A stretch of DNA of 64,000 nt from Pseudomonas sp. S35 (GCF_009866765.1 NZ_CP019431.1:3906001-3970000), one strand, 5' to 3'; shown: positions 16,849 through 27,242, counted from the stretch's first letter. Program-made: numbers and translations. Notes: generated from the sequence alone by a model not told the origin.

Positions 16849-17249
16849 AAGGCCTGCTTCTGCTCGCCGCTGTCGGCGCGGCCTTGAGCGGCTGTGCCAG
16901 TGATGCGGTCAAGCTCAAGCAGGATCACAGTTACGTAGTGGAATGGATTGGTGAGCGCCCGTTGATGGACTACGCACACCTGACCGTCACCCTCGGCGCC
17001 GATGGCCGCGCCTACGGCAATGGTGGTTGCAACCACTGGTTCGCACCGTACACGGTTGAGGGCGACAAACTCAGCTTCGGCAAGCTTGGCAGCACCCGCA
17101 AGCTCTGCGCCGAGGCCCTGATGGAACAGGAGCATCGCTTCTTCCAAGCCCTGCAAGGGGTGCAGCGCTGGGACATCTCGCCCATCGAGCAGACGCGCTT
17201 CTGGCCAGCCGAGGGCAAGCCGATTCGCCTGTGGCTCGAAGAGGGCTGA
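16845..17249 (+). CDS. META-domain (HslJ-like) lipoprotein
   Basis: The 134-residue protein begins with a lipoprotein signal ending in ALSGC, with Cys17 as the lipidated residue. The rest is a META/HslJ domain: a WIGERPLMDY strand, LTVTLGADGRAYGNGGCNHW and FGKLGSTRKLC, the typical G-N-G-C-N pattern followed by a second Cys. HslJ-type proteins are envelope proteins linked to heat-shock or novobiocin response in E. coli, but the molecular function is unclear. It is coupled to the upstream CxxC protein by an ATGA overlap. Confidence 0.88.
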   Translation: MKGLLLLAAVGAALSGCASDAVKLKQDHSYVVEWIGERPLMDYAHLTVTLGADGRAYGNGGCNHWFAPYTVEGDKLSFGKLGSTRKLCAEALMEQEHRFFQALQGVQRWDISPIEQTRFWPAEGKPIRLWLEEG

Positions 17250-17275
17250 TCCTGACTCTGTGGCCTGATGGAGAT

Positions 17276-17315
17276 CCAAATGTGAGAGGGGCTTGCCTCT
17301 CCCACATTGGTTTTA
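17276..17315. repeat. REP-like hairpin, probable terminator
   Basis: TGTGAGAGGGGC and its imperfect complement CTCTCCCACA enclose a TTGC-type loop, and TTTT follows. The wording matches the REP family seen at 37.1 and 54.9 kb. It lies between the convergent META lipoprotein and thioredoxin-like genes and can serve both as terminator. Confidence 0.7.
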
Positions 17316-17325
17316 TGTTGTTGCG

Positions 17326-17787
17326 TTAGCCGCGCAGGGCCTTGAGTTTGGCCAGCACCCCTTCCGCCGTCTGCTCACCCATCAACTGCTCACGCACCTT
17401 GCCCTTGTCATCGATGATGTAAGTCACCGGTAACGCTTCGCTGCGCGGAATTTCAAAGATCCCGTCCGGGTTCTGTGCCAGCACGGTGAACTTGATGCCC
17501 AGCTTGTCGCTGGCCGCTTTCAACTCTTCGCCTTGCACGTTGTCGAAGTTGACCCCGAACACTCCCACGTTCTGCGCCTTCAACTGTTCGGCCAAAGCGT
17601 TGAGTTCGGGGATTTCCGTGCGGCACGGGCCACACCATTCCGCCCAGTAGTTGACCACCAGCCACTGCTTGTCCAGCCGCTCGGCCGCGACTTTCTGGCC
17701 GTACTGGTCAACGCCATAGTCATTGCCGCAGCCGCTGAGCAGCAGGGTTGTAATGATCGCCAATGCACCGATCAGTCGACGTGTCAT
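17326..17787 (-). CDS. TlpA/ResA-like thioredoxin-fold lipoprotein
   Basis: The 153-residue protein has a lipoprotein signal peptide ending in LLLSGC (Cys20) and a thioredoxin fold with the active site WCGPC (Cys52, Cys55). The cis-Pro lies in LPVTYIIDD. It is expected to be an envelope-anchored thiol-disulphide reductase of the TlpA/ResA class, typically reducing apocytochrome c or other envelope proteins. No cytochrome-maturation genes are adjacent. It is transcribed towards the META gene from its own promoter in the 115-bp gap before arsC. Confidence 0.9.
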   Translation of the reverse strand: MTRRLIGALAIITTLLLSGCGNDYGVDQYGQKVAAERLDKQWLVVNYWAEWCGPCRTEIPELNALAEQLKAQNVGVFGVNFDNVQGEELKAASDKLGIKFTVLAQNPDGIFEIPRSEALPVTYIIDDKGKVREQLMGEQTAEGVLAKLKALRG

Positions 17788-17902
17788 GGGGTAATCCTTC
17801 GCAAAAATGAACGTTGGCTGCGACCTATCGCCTCTTACGGTTTAAGGACGGGGCGCCGCGCGGGTAGAATACCCGCCACCTTACGCAAGATGCGACCCGC
17901 AC

Positions 17903-19270
<1,368 letters not shown>

Positions 19271-19284
19271 TGTAACAACGCCCA

Positions 19285-19314
19285 ATGTGGTGAGGGAGCT
19301 TGCTCCCTCACCAC
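19285..19314. repeat. Short REP-like palindrome acting as terminator
   Basis: GTGGTGAGGGAGC is followed by TT and GCTCCCTCACCAC, a 13-bp perfect stem with a very short loop. It lies between the convergent DUF2069 and glycosylase genes and resembles the other GAGGG(A/G)GCTTGC palindromes in the window. Confidence 0.75.
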
Positions 19315-19326
19315 GATAAGCAGCGG

Positions 19327-19998
19327 TCAGTGGTTGACGGTGTAGGCCAACATCATCGACAACTGACACATCGGCCGCCCACTCTCGGCATGCCATTGGT
19401 TGAACGCGCCCTGCACCGTCGCCAGATCCCGCAGGCTGGTCGGCGCCTTGTCGACGATCTTCTGTGCATTCAATGCGGCCACCACGTCATCACTCGGCAC
19501 AAACGTATCCTTGCCCACCATCCGCAGGAAGCGTGGCGCCGACAGCCCGCCCAACTGGTGGCCGTGCTTGCTCAGGTACTTCCAGAGCCCGACGATATCG
19601 GTGACCGGCCAATCGGCGATAAACGCGCCGAAGCTGCCTTTTTCCTGGGCTATGTCCAGGATCATCTGCGCATTGCGCGGCACACTCTTGAGCTTGCCCA
19701 GGTGACGGATGATGCGCGTGTCCTGCATCAGGCGCTCTAGGTGCTCGGCGCCCATCAGCACGACTTTTTCCGGGTCGAAGCCGAAGAACACCTGCTCGAA
19801 CGCCGGCCATTTGGCATCCACTACGCTGTGCTTCAAGCCGGCGCGAAATACCCGCAGCGCCAGGGTCGACAGGTAGCGATCATCACTGATCTTGCGCAGT
19901 TGCGCCGGTGTCTTGGGCGCCGGCAGATGGGCTTCCAGTTCGGCTGCGGAACCGAAGCGGTTCAGACAATATTCGTGCAGCCACTTATAATCGCGCAT
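19327..19998 (-). CDS. DNA-3-methyladenine glycosylase I family protein
   Basis: The 223-residue protein matches the Tag-type helix-hairpin-helix glycosylase family in its overall pattern: a W-rich N-terminal domain, FEQVFFGFDPEKVV, and SVPRNAQMIL. Tag proteins remove 3-methyladenine from DNA in base-excision repair. The usual C-terminal zinc-binding Cys/His set is not evident, so it is a divergent member. I chose the ATG at 19998 because AGGAGAG stands just upstream; an ATG nine codons earlier lacks such a site. Confidence 0.75.
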   Translation of the reverse strand: MRDYKWLHEYCLNRFGSAAELEAHLPAPKTPAQLRKISDDRYLSTLALRVFRAGLKHSVVDAKWPAFEQVFFGFDPEKVVLMGAEHLERLMQDTRIIRHLGKLKSVPRNAQMILDIAQEKGSFGAFIADWPVTDIVGLWKYLSKHGHQLGGLSAPRFLRMVGKDTFVPSDDVVAALNAQKIVDKAPTSLRDLATVQGAFNQWHAESGRPMCQLSMMLAYTVNH

Positions 19999-20065
19999 GC
20001 CCTCTCCTGGGGGTTGAAATGACAACGGCGCCCGTGAGCGCCGTCTTTCAGAGCGTTGAATAGCT

Positions 20066-20890
20066 TTAGAGGTTCACTACATTGACGAAGCGCGAAGCGG
20101 CCGTCTCGTCGATTTTCAGGCTGGTGAAGTCAAACAGGTTGCGGTCGGCCAACTGTGACGGCTGCACATTCTGCAAGCTGCGAAAGATGCTTTCGGTGCG
20201 CCCCGGAGTCTTGCGCTCCCAGTCCACCAGCATCTCCTTGACCACCTGGCGCTGCAGGTTTTCCTGGGAGCCACACAGGTTGCACGGGATGATTGGGAAT
20301 TGCTTGAAGTCGGAGTAGGCCTGGATGTCTTTCTCGTTGCAATACGCCAGCGGGCGGATCACCACGTTGCGCCCGTCATCGGCCCGCAGCTTGGGCGGCA
20401 TGGCCTTGAGCGAACCGTTGAAAAACATATTGAGGAAAAAGGTCTCGACGATATCGTCGCGGTGATGCCCCAGGGCCATTTTGGTCGCGCCGATCTCATC
20501 GGCAAACGTATAGAGCGTGCCACGGCGCAGGCGCGAGCACAGCGAGCAGGTGGTCTTGCCTTCCGGGATCAACTCCTTGACCACCGAATAGGTGTCTTTC
20601 TCGACGATGTGGTACTCCACGCCCAGCGCTTTCAGGTATGCCGGCAGTACGTGCTCGGGAAAGCCCGGTTGTTTCTGGTCCATGTTGACGGCAACGATCT
20701 CGAACTTGATCGGCGCGACCTTTTGCAGGTGCAGCAGCACGTCGAGCAAGGTGTAGCTGTCTTTGCCGCCGGAGAGGCAGACCATGACCTTGTCGCCGTC
20801 CTCGATCATGTTGAAATCGGCGACCGCTTCACCGGCCAGGCGACGCAGGCGTTTTTGCAGTTTGTTCTGGTTGACCGTAAGAGTGCCCAT
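20066..20890 (-). CDS. ttcA: tRNA 2-thiocytidine(32) synthetase
   Basis: TtcA thiolates cytidine 32 of certain tRNAs using ATP and an iron-sulphur cluster. The 274-residue protein has the PP-loop SGGKDS at about 40-45 and two CxxC pairs, Cys114/117 and Cys202/205, that provide cluster ligands. GHHRDD follows the first pair. I chose the ATG at 20888-20890, which gives the usual N-terminus; the frame is open for 37 more codons with no family similarity. It is monocistronic, between the glycosylase gene and a 305-bp gap. Confidence 0.96.
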   Translation of the reverse strand: MGTLTVNQNKLQKRLRRLAGEAVADFNMIEDGDKVMVCLSGGKDSYTLLDVLLHLQKVAPIKFEIVAVNMDQKQPGFPEHVLPAYLKALGVEYHIVEKDTYSVVKELIPEGKTTCSLCSRLRRGTLYTFADEIGATKMALGHHRDDIVETFFLNMFFNGSLKAMPPKLRADDGRNVVIRPLAYCNEKDIQAYSDFKQFPIIPCNLCGSQENLQRQVVKEMLVDWERKTPGRTESIFRSLQNVQPSQLADRNLFDFTSLKIDETAASRFVNVVNL

Positions 20891-21195
20891 GGCGCTTGGA
20901 TCCGCTAAAGGTGTGTGACGAAAAGCCGGGTATTTTACCGTTATGAACGATTGAGTTCCAATGTGGGTAGAGGCCCTACACCCTCCCACAGGTGATCGCA
21001 TTGCCGTTGACAGACCTCACTGCGATTAGGGCCAATGTTTACAGCGCGATTTGCTCTAAAGGCCCTACAGTTATTCCGGTCATCCCTTTCTATACTGCGA
21101 CGTGAGGTCGCACAGCTATATCCGGACCTTTCAGGCCAATTGGCCCGTGGGCGCTCCGATGGGGGGCGATGGTAATAACGACAGGAGTGACTGGC
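20891..21195. other. 305-bp gap between divergent ttcA and yip1
   Basis: This divergent intergenic region must hold promoters for ttcA (left) and the Yip1 gene (right). A degenerate REP-like palindrome (TGTGGG to CCCACA, about 20962-20990) lies in its left part. GCGACGTGAGGTCGC, an imperfect palindrome, lies near 21097-21111. I see no convincing coding frame. Confidence 0.6.
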
Positions 21196-21798
21196 ATGAT
21201 CCATCACGTCGTGGGGCTATTTACACATCCCGACCAGGAATGGCGGGAAATCCGTGGCGATAAAGAAGAAAGCATCGGCCACATGTACCTCACCCACACG
21301 CTGATTCTCGCGGCAATCCCCGCGATTTCGGCGTTTATCGGCACCACCCAGGTCGGCTGGGTCATCGGCAACCGTGCGCCGGTGATGCTGACCCAGGAAA
21401 GCGCGCTATGGATGACGCTCATGTCCTACGCAGCCATGCTTGGCGGCGTGGCGGTGATGGGTGCGTTCATTCACTGGATGGCCCGTACCTACGACGCCAA
21501 CCCCAGCATGGCGCGCTGCGTGGCCTTTGCCACCTACACCGCGACACCGCTGTTCATTGGCGGGCTGGCGGCGCTTTATCCACATATGTGGCTGGGCATG
21601 GTCGTGGGCACGGCGGCGATCTGCTACACCGTGTACCTGCTGTATGTCGGGCTGCCGACCTTCATGAACATCGACCCAGACGAAGGCTTCCTGTTTTCCA
21701 GCTCGGTGCTGGCCGTGGGCCTGGTGGTGCTGGTGGCGATCATGGCGTTTACCGTGATCGTCTGGGGCCTGGGCGTAGGCCCGATCTACACCAACTGA
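21196..21798 (+). CDS. Yip1-family membrane protein
   Basis: The 200-residue protein starts with HHVVGLFTHPDQEWREI, the usual start of bacterial Yip1-domain proteins. About five membrane helices follow, with a VAFATYTATPLFIGGLAALYP stretch and a short C-terminal helix. The ATG at 21196 has ACAGGAG upstream. The family is named after yeast Rab-interacting proteins, and the bacterial function is unknown. It is followed by a GC-rich stem (AAGGCCACCGCAAGGTGGCCTT) near 21814-21838 that could end its transcript. Confidence 0.88.
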   Translation: MIHHVVGLFTHPDQEWREIRGDKEESIGHMYLTHTLILAAIPAISAFIGTTQVGWVIGNRAPVMLTQESALWMTLMSYAAMLGGVAVMGAFIHWMARTYDANPSMARCVAFATYTATPLFIGGLAALYPHMWLGMVVGTAAICYTVYLLYVGLPTFMNIDPDEGFLFSSSVLAVGLVVLVAIMAFTVIVWGLGVGPIYTN

Positions 21799-21926
21799 CC
21801 TGATAAACCCACAGGCAAGGCCACCGCAAGGTGGCCTTGTGCGTTATGCATGACCATTCGGCGCGTGAGAGATTCGGAAACACGCGGCTTTGCGGCATAC
21901 TGGGCCTCTCTGGAGATAGGTACAGC

Positions 21927-22421
21927 ATGCCCGAGCAACTCAATACCCGCGTCGAAGATTGTTTCCTGCAAGCCGAATCCTTTTTCAAACGAAGCTTCAA
22001 ACGCCCCCAGGTCAGCCTCAAGCTGCGGGGCCAGAAAGCCGGTGTCGCGCATTTGCACGAGAACCTGCTGCGCTTCAACCCACAGCTATACCGAGAAAAC
22101 AGCCAACACTTCCTCAAGCAGACCGTGGCCCATGAAGTGGCGCACCTGATCGCCCACCAATTGTTTGGCGAACGTATCCAGCCCCACGGCGAAGAATGGC
22201 AATTGATCATGCGCGGGGTCTACGAACTGCCGCCGGACCGGTGCCACACCTATGCCGTGCAGCGTCGCCAGGTCACCCGCTATATCTACCGTTGCCCCTG
22301 TGCAGACAGCGACTTCCCGTTTTCGGCGCAGCGACACGGCATGGTGGCTCAGGGGCGAAGGTATTTGTGTCGGCGGTGTCGGCAGACCTTGGTGTTTACC
22401 GGCGAAACCAGGGTGGAATAA
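21927..22421 (+). CDS. sprT: SprT-family zinc metalloprotease
   Basis: The 164-residue protein has the SprT core with a zinc-protease HEVAH motif (His69, Glu70, His73). Two Cys pairs near the C-terminus, CPC and CRRC, likely form a zinc ribbon. It is similar in layout to the SPRTN DNA-protein-crosslink protease domain of eukaryotes. The bacterial role is not established but may concern DNA repair. The ATG at 21927 is preceded by TGGAGATAGG. It converges with the CoA-transferase gene. Confidence 0.88.
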   Translation: MPEQLNTRVEDCFLQAESFFKRSFKRPQVSLKLRGQKAGVAHLHENLLRFNPQLYRENSQHFLKQTVAHEVAHLIAHQLFGERIQPHGEEWQLIMRGVYELPPDRCHTYAVQRRQVTRYIYRCPCADSDFPFSAQRHGMVAQGRRYLCRRCRQTLVFTGETRVE

Positions 22422-22444
22422 ACGCCTCATCGGGAGCCCAACCA

Positions 22445-23620
22445 CTACATAATCACCTTGGAGCTGCGCAGCTCGCTGATGCGCTGCGGGCTCAAGCCCA
22501 GCTCCGCCAACACTTCATCACTGTGCGCGCCCACGGCGACGCCAATGTGCCGGGGCGCTGGCAACCCTTCCGAAAACTTCAACGGGCAGGCAATCTGCGC
22601 CTGGCTCGAGCCATCGCCCCTTGGCACCTGACTGACCAGCGCCCGCGCCTTTAACTGCGGATGGGCCACGGCCTCGCTCAGCGTCAGCACAGGCTCCACG
22701 CAGGCATCCACCCCAGCAAACAGCTCGCACAATTGCTCGAAACTGCGCTTCTCGAACTCCACCTGCAAGGCCTGCTTAAGCACCGGCTGCTGGTCTGGAT
22801 TCAAACCCTGCGCGGCCAGTTCCGGGCGCCCCAACGCTTCACACAATTGCTGCATGAAGGCCGGTTCCAGGCTGCCCACTGACATCCAGCGCCCGTCCCG
22901 AGAGCGGTAGTAGTCGTAGAAACTGCCACCATTAAGCACATGGTTCTCCCATTCCGGCTCGACCCCGCAGGCCAAGTAACCCGCACCGGCCATCGCGTTC
23001 AGGCTGAACGAGCAGTCGGTCATGCTCACATCCAGGTATTGCCCCACCCCACTCTGCTGCCGTGCGATTATCGCCGCCAGCAACCCCACCACCGCATGCA
23101 GCGAACCACCGGCGACATCCGCCAACTGCACACCCAACGGCAGCGGGCCGCTGTCCTGGCGCCCGGTATGACTGGCCACGCCCGCCAGCGCCAAGTAGTT
23201 GATATCGTGGCCGGCTCGGTCTCTATAGGGGCCGGTCTGACCATAGCCGGTGATCGCCACATAGATCAGCCTGGGGTTGATCGCTTTCAACGCCTCGTAG
23301 CCCAGGCCCAGGCGTTCCATCACCCCTGGGCGAAACTGCTCCAGCACAATGTCGTAGTCCTTGACCAGCGCCCGCACGATCTCCAGGGCCTCGACCTGCT
23401 TGAGGTCCAGCGCCAGGCTGCGCTTATTGCGATTGAGATAGGCGTGGCTCGCCGAGGTGCCCTGGTCATGGGGCGGCAGCACACGCAGCAAGTCCATGCG
23501 CGTGGGCGATTCGATACGCAGCACCTCGGCGCCCATGTCCGCCAGCATCAACGAGGCAAACGGGCCGGGCAGCAAGGTGGAAAAATCCAGCACTTTGAGG
23601 GATGCCAAGGGACCTGACAT
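22445..23620 (-). CDS. CaiB/BaiF family CoA-transferase
   Basis: The 391-residue protein is a class III CoA-transferase. It starts with ASLKVLDFSTLLPGPFA, has GAEVLRIE, the LALDLK segment, and GHDINYLALAGV with the catalytic Asp at about 139. A C-terminal region with VEPVLTLSEA follows. These enzymes move CoA between acyl groups; the substrate cannot be read from sequence. Neighbours do not encode a clear catabolic pathway. It is divergent from tusD across about 160 bp. Confidence 0.9.
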   Translation of the reverse strand: MSGPLASLKVLDFSTLLPGPFASLMLADMGAEVLRIESPTRMDLLRVLPPHDQGTSASHAYLNRNKRSLALDLKQVEALEIVRALVKDYDIVLEQFRPGVMERLGLGYEALKAINPRLIYVAITGYGQTGPYRDRAGHDINYLALAGVASHTGRQDSGPLPLGVQLADVAGGSLHAVVGLLAAIIARQQSGVGQYLDVSMTDCSFSLNAMAGAGYLACGVEPEWENHVLNGGSFYDYYRSRDGRWMSVGSLEPAFMQQLCEALGRPELAAQGLNPDQQPVLKQALQVEFEKRSFEQLCELFAGVDACVEPVLTLSEAVAHPQLKARALVSQVPRGDGSSQAQIACPLKFSEGLPAPRHIGVAVGAHSDEVLAELGLSPQRISELRSSKVIM

Positions 23621-23777
23621 GGGGGTTCCATTTTCGGTTTGAATCCCCACAGACTAGGCAGCCTTGCGCCTACCGGCAATCGTCAGAACAATCAACGACA
23701 GTGACCGTTTTGATCACGGCGGGCTTTTTCGCGGCGCCGGCTTTATCATTGACCCACGTTTGCTTGCCGAGTGTTCC

Positions 23778-24170
23778 ATGAAGTTTGCGATTGCCTTGTA
23801 TTCCGCCGCCCACGCGCCCTCGTCGCGCCGCGCCTTGCTGTTCGCTCAGGCGGCGTTGGCCGGCGGGCATGAAATTGTGCGGTTGTTTTTTTACCAGGAC
23901 GGCGTGCACAGCGCGTCCAATACCATCGTTGCGCCCCAGGATGAGCAGGACATCGCCCGTCAATGGCGTGAGTTTGTCAGCACCCATCAACTCGACGGTG
24001 TGGTTTGCATTGCCGCCGCCCTGCGCCGCGGCGTGCTAAACGGCGAAGAAGCCACACGCTATCAACGCAGCGCGGTAAACCTGGACGCACCGTGGGCCTT
24101 GTCGGGCCTGGGCCAATTGCATGACGCAATCCAGGATGCCGACCGCCTGATCTGTTTTGGAGGGCCGTGA
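23778..24170 (+). CDS. tusD: Sulphurtransferase TusD
   Basis: The 130-residue protein belongs to the DsrE/TusD family, with KFAIALYSAAHAPSSRRALLF at the start and the reactive Cys77 in DGVVCIAA. TusBCD relays persulphide sulphur from TusA to TusE for 2-thiouridine formation at tRNA position 34. The gene is first of the tusDCBE run and is followed by tusC after 1 bp. The frame is open upstream of the ATG at 23778 without family similarity. Confidence 0.95.
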   Translation: MKFAIALYSAAHAPSSRRALLFAQAALAGGHEIVRLFFYQDGVHSASNTIVAPQDEQDIARQWREFVSTHQLDGVVCIAAALRRGVLNGEEATRYQRSAVNLDAPWALSGLGQLHDAIQDADRLICFGGP

Positions 24171-24171
24171 G

Positions 24172-24522
24172 ATGTCCAAATCCTTATTGGTGATCAGCCG
24201 CCAGGCCCCCTGGTCGGGACCGAGCGCACGGGAGGCACTGGATATCGTGCTGGCCGGTGGCGCGTTTGATCTGCCCATCGGCCTGCTGTTTATGGACGAT
24301 GGCGTATTCCAACTCGCAACGCACCAGAACGCCAAAGCCGTGCAGCAAAAAGACCTCAGCGCCAACCTGCAGGCATTAGGGCTGTTCGGTATCGACGACG
24401 TGTTTGTCTGCCGTCACAGCATGGCCCTGCGCGGCTTGACGCCGCCAACCGAGGCGCAACCGTTGAGCAACGACGCTATTACCCAATTGATTGGCCGTTA
24501 CGACCAGGTGATTACCCTCTGA
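24172..24522 (+). CDS. tusC: Sulphur-relay protein TusC
   Basis: The 116-residue protein has the DsrF/TusC pattern KSLLVISRQAPWSGPSAREALD and GLLFMDDGVFQL. TusC forms the TusBCD complex but is not known to carry the reactive Cys. Its start lies one base after the tusD stop, and its last base overlaps the tusB start. Confidence 0.94.
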   Translation: MSKSLLVISRQAPWSGPSAREALDIVLAGGAFDLPIGLLFMDDGVFQLATHQNAKAVQQKDLSANLQALGLFGIDDVFVCRHSMALRGLTPPTEAQPLSNDAITQLIGRYDQVITL

Positions 24523-24800
24523 TGTCGACTTTACATGTGGTGTCTCACTCCCCATTTACCGATAGCCGCCTCGACAGTTGCCTGCGTATCTGTGGCAACG
24601 AGGACGCGATCCTGCTGTGCGGCGATGGCGCCTATGGGCTGCACACCCCCGCCTTGCACACCAAGGGTGTGAAGGTGTTTGTCCTGGCCGAAGACATGCA
24701 AGCGCGCAACCTGCCGTTACCAGACTGGGCCGACAGCGTGGACTATCCCGGTTTCGTGCAACTGTCGATCGACTACGACAAGGTCAACACCTGGCTATGA
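24522..24800 (+). CDS. tusB: Sulphur-relay protein TusB
   Basis: The 92-residue protein has the TusB/DsrH start STLHVVSHSPF and the DAILLCGDGAYGL motif. It completes the TusBCD complex. It overlaps tusC by one base and tusE by 4 bp. Confidence 0.93.
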   Translation: MSTLHVVSHSPFTDSRLDSCLRICGNEDAILLCGDGAYGLHTPALHTKGVKVFVLAEDMQARNLPLPDWADSVDYPGFVQLSIDYDKVNTWL

Positions 24801-25132
24801 ACACCCTGACCGTGGGCGAACGCCGCCTCGAACTGGACAAGGACGGCTATCTTGTCGACCTGAACGATTGGTCTCACGAGGTAGCCAACGCCCTGGCCGC
24901 CGCCGACAACCTGGAATTGACCCCGGCACACTGGGAAATCCTTGAACTGCTGCGCGGCTTTTATGCCGAGTTCCAGCTGTCCCCGGCCACCCGCCCATTG
25001 ATCAAGTACACCGCCCTGAAGCTGGGCCCGGACAAGGGCAACAGCCTGCACCTCAACCAACTGTTCAACGGCACTCCCGCCAAACTCGCCGCTAAACTGG
25101 CGGGCCTGCCCAGGCCGACGAATTGCTTATGA
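24797..25132 (+). CDS. tusE: Sulphurtransferase TusE
   Basis: The 111-residue protein belongs to the DsrC/TusE family. It contains WSHEVANALA, ELTPAHWEILELLR and LNQLFNGTPAKLAAKLAGLP, and ends in RPTNCL with the reactive penultimate Cys110. TusE accepts sulphur from TusBCD and hands it to MnmA, which is encoded at 47.1 kb. The second conserved Cys of DsrC proper is absent, as expected for TusE. It overlaps the following ybiB gene by 4 bp. Confidence 0.94.
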   Translation: MNTLTVGERRLELDKDGYLVDLNDWSHEVANALAAADNLELTPAHWEILELLRGFYAEFQLSPATRPLIKYTALKLGPDKGNSLHLNQLFNGTPAKLAAKLAGLPRPTNCL

Positions 25133-26130
25133 CCGACTTTACCCCACTCACCCTGCAAACCCCTGCCGAGCACCCATTTGCGCCATTCGTGCGCATCCTG
25201 GGCAAAGGCAAGCGCGGCGCGCGCAACCTCACCCGCGAGGAAGCCCGTGAAGCCATGGGTATGCTCCTCGACGAAAAAGTCGAAGACACCCAACTGGGCG
25301 CCTTCCTGATGCTGCTGCGCCACAAGGAAGAAAGCGCGCAAGAGCTCGCAGGCTTCACCGAAGCCGTGCGCGAACGCCTGGACGCCCCTGCGCTGAACGT
25401 AGATGTCGACTGGCCCACCTACGCCGGCAAGAAACGCCACCTGCCATGGTTCCTGCTCGCGGCCAAATGCCTGGCGCAGAGCGGCGTGCGCATCCTGATG
25501 CACGGCGGCGGCGCCCATACGGCGGGCCGGCTGTACACCGAGCAACTGCTGCAAACCCTGCAAATCCCACTGTGCCGCAACTGGCAGCAGGTTGGGGTGG
25601 CGTTTGAACACGGTAACCTGGCGTTTATCCCGCTGGGCGATTGGGCTGTGCAATTGCAGCGCATGATCGATTTGCGCAACACCCTGGGCCTGCGCTCGCC
25701 GATCCACTCCCTGGCGCGGCTGCTCAACCCGTTGAATGCGCGTTGCGGCCTGCAAAGTATCTTCCATCCGGGCTACCAGGGCGTGCACCGCGATGCCAGC
25801 GGCCTGCTCGGCGATAACGTGATTGTGGTGAAAGGCGACGGCGGCGAGATCGAGATCAACCCGGACACGATCAGCCACCTGTACGGCACCACCGGCGGCG
25901 AAAGTTGGGATGAAGAATGGCCCGCCCTCTCCGCCCAGCGCCATGTCAAACCGGCGGTCCTGGACCCTGAGCATTTGAAAGCGCTGTGGCGCGGTGATGT
26001 GGAGGACAGCTACCCACAACTGGCGCTGATCGCCACCATGGCCCTGGCTTTGCGCGGCCTTGGTCACCCGCGGGAGCGGGCGTTCGAAATGGCCCAGCAG
26101 TATTGGGCTGCGCGGGATAAATCGATTTAA
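25129..26130 (+). CDS. ybiB: TrpD2/YbiB-family glycosyltransferase-like protein
   Basis: The 333-residue protein resembles anthranilate phosphoribosyltransferase. Its N-terminal helical domain has LTREEAREAMGMLLDEKVEDTQ and its second domain has GVRILMHGGG and HPGYQGVHRDAS. YbiB-type (TrpD2) proteins keep the TrpD fold but lack anthranilate activity, and E. coli YbiB binds nucleic acid and is LexA-regulated. The ATG at 25129 overlaps the tusE stop, so it is translated with the tus genes. A role linked to tRNA thiolation is only inferred from this coupling. Confidence 0.87.
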   Translation: MTDFTPLTLQTPAEHPFAPFVRILGKGKRGARNLTREEAREAMGMLLDEKVEDTQLGAFLMLLRHKEESAQELAGFTEAVRERLDAPALNVDVDWPTYAGKKRHLPWFLLAAKCLAQSGVRILMHGGGAHTAGRLYTEQLLQTLQIPLCRNWQQVGVAFEHGNLAFIPLGDWAVQLQRMIDLRNTLGLRSPIHSLARLLNPLNARCGLQSIFHPGYQGVHRDASGLLGDNVIVVKGDGGEIEINPDTISHLYGTTGGESWDEEWPALSAQRHVKPAVLDPEHLKALWRGDVEDSYPQLALIATMALALRGLGHPRERAFEMAQQYWAARDKSI

Positions 26131-26218
26131 TCGATCATTCACCCGCAGTCTTTGCGCTTTTAGTTCGAACTCATCCCTTTAGACTGGCCTCCAACGCTTA
26201 TTAGCCAAGGAGCCAGTC

Positions 26219-27214
26219 ATGGGTTTGTTGATCGAAGGACACTGGAAAGACCAATGGTACGAAAGTAGCGCAGACGGCGCTTTCCAACGAGAACAGGCGC
26301 AACGCCGCCACTGGGTGACCGCCGACGGCCAGCCGGGACCAAGTGGCGAAGGCGGCTTCAAGGCCGAAGCCGGTCGTTACCACCTCTACGTATCCCTCGC
26401 CTGCCCATGGGCCCACCGCACGCTGATAATGCGCAAGCTCAAGGGCCTCGAAAGCCTGATCGACGTGTCCGTGGTCAGTTGGCTGATGTTGGAAAACGGC
26501 TGGACCTTCGACAAGGCCCACGGCTCCAGTGGCGACACGCTCGATGATCTCGCCTTTATGCACCAGCGCTACACCGCCGACACGGCCGACTACACCGGCC
26601 GCGTCACCGTGCCGGTGTTGTGGGACAAGGAGCTCAAGCGCATCGTCAGCAATGAATCGGCAGAGATCATCCGCATGTTCAACAGCGCGTTCAACGGGCT
26701 GACGGGCAACACCCTGGATTTCTACCCGGAGGCATTGCGTTCAACCATCGACACGCTGAACGAACGCATCTACCCGGCCGTGAACAACGGCGTATATCGC
26801 GCAGGTTTTGCCACGTCGCAGCAGGCGTATGAAAGCGCGTTTGACGATGTGTTTGCCGAACTGGACCACCTGGAGCAGCACCTGAGCGACCATCGCTACC
26901 TGGCTGGCGACTACCTGACCGAGGCAGACGTGCGGCTGTTCACTACGCTGATTCGATTTGATGCGGTGTATTACAGCCACTTCAAATGCAATCTGCGCCG
27001 GATTGCAGATTATCCGAACCTGTCGAATTGGCTGCGGGAGTTGTATCAGTGGCCAGGGGTGGCCGAGACGGTGGATTTCGAGCACATCAAGGGGCATTAC
27101 TATGCGAGCCATCGGACCATCAACCCGACGGGGATAGTGCCGAAGGGGCCGTTGCAGAGGTTTGACGCCGAGCATGATCGTCGGCGGTTGAATGGTTCAG
27201 GGGTTTTGAGCTGA
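26219..27214 (+). CDS. yqjG: Glutathionyl-hydroquinone reductase (Xi-class GST)
   Basis: The 331-residue protein has the Xi-class active site SLACPWAHR with Cys62, and downstream GST C-terminal helices with the DVRLFTTLIRFDAVYY segment and ASHRTINPTGIVPKGP, which is diagnostic for YqjG/PcpF proteins. These enzymes reduce glutathionyl-hydroquinones to hydroquinones. The start follows CAAGGAG by 7 bp. The gene appears monocistronic and is followed by a long palindrome at 27243-27266. Confidence 0.95.
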   Translation: MGLLIEGHWKDQWYESSADGAFQREQAQRRHWVTADGQPGPSGEGGFKAEAGRYHLYVSLACPWAHRTLIMRKLKGLESLIDVSVVSWLMLENGWTFDKAHGSSGDTLDDLAFMHQRYTADTADYTGRVTVPVLWDKELKRIVSNESAEIIRMFNSAFNGLTGNTLDFYPEALRSTIDTLNERIYPAVNNGVYRAGFATSQQAYESAFDDVFAELDHLEQHLSDHRYLAGDYLTEADVRLFTTLIRFDAVYYSHFKCNLRRIADYPNLSNWLRELYQWPGVAETVDFEHIKGHYYASHRTINPTGIVPKGPLQRFDAEHDRRRLNGSGVLS

Positions 27215-27242
27215 TCCAGGAGATGGGTTGTGTTTGAGGGAC

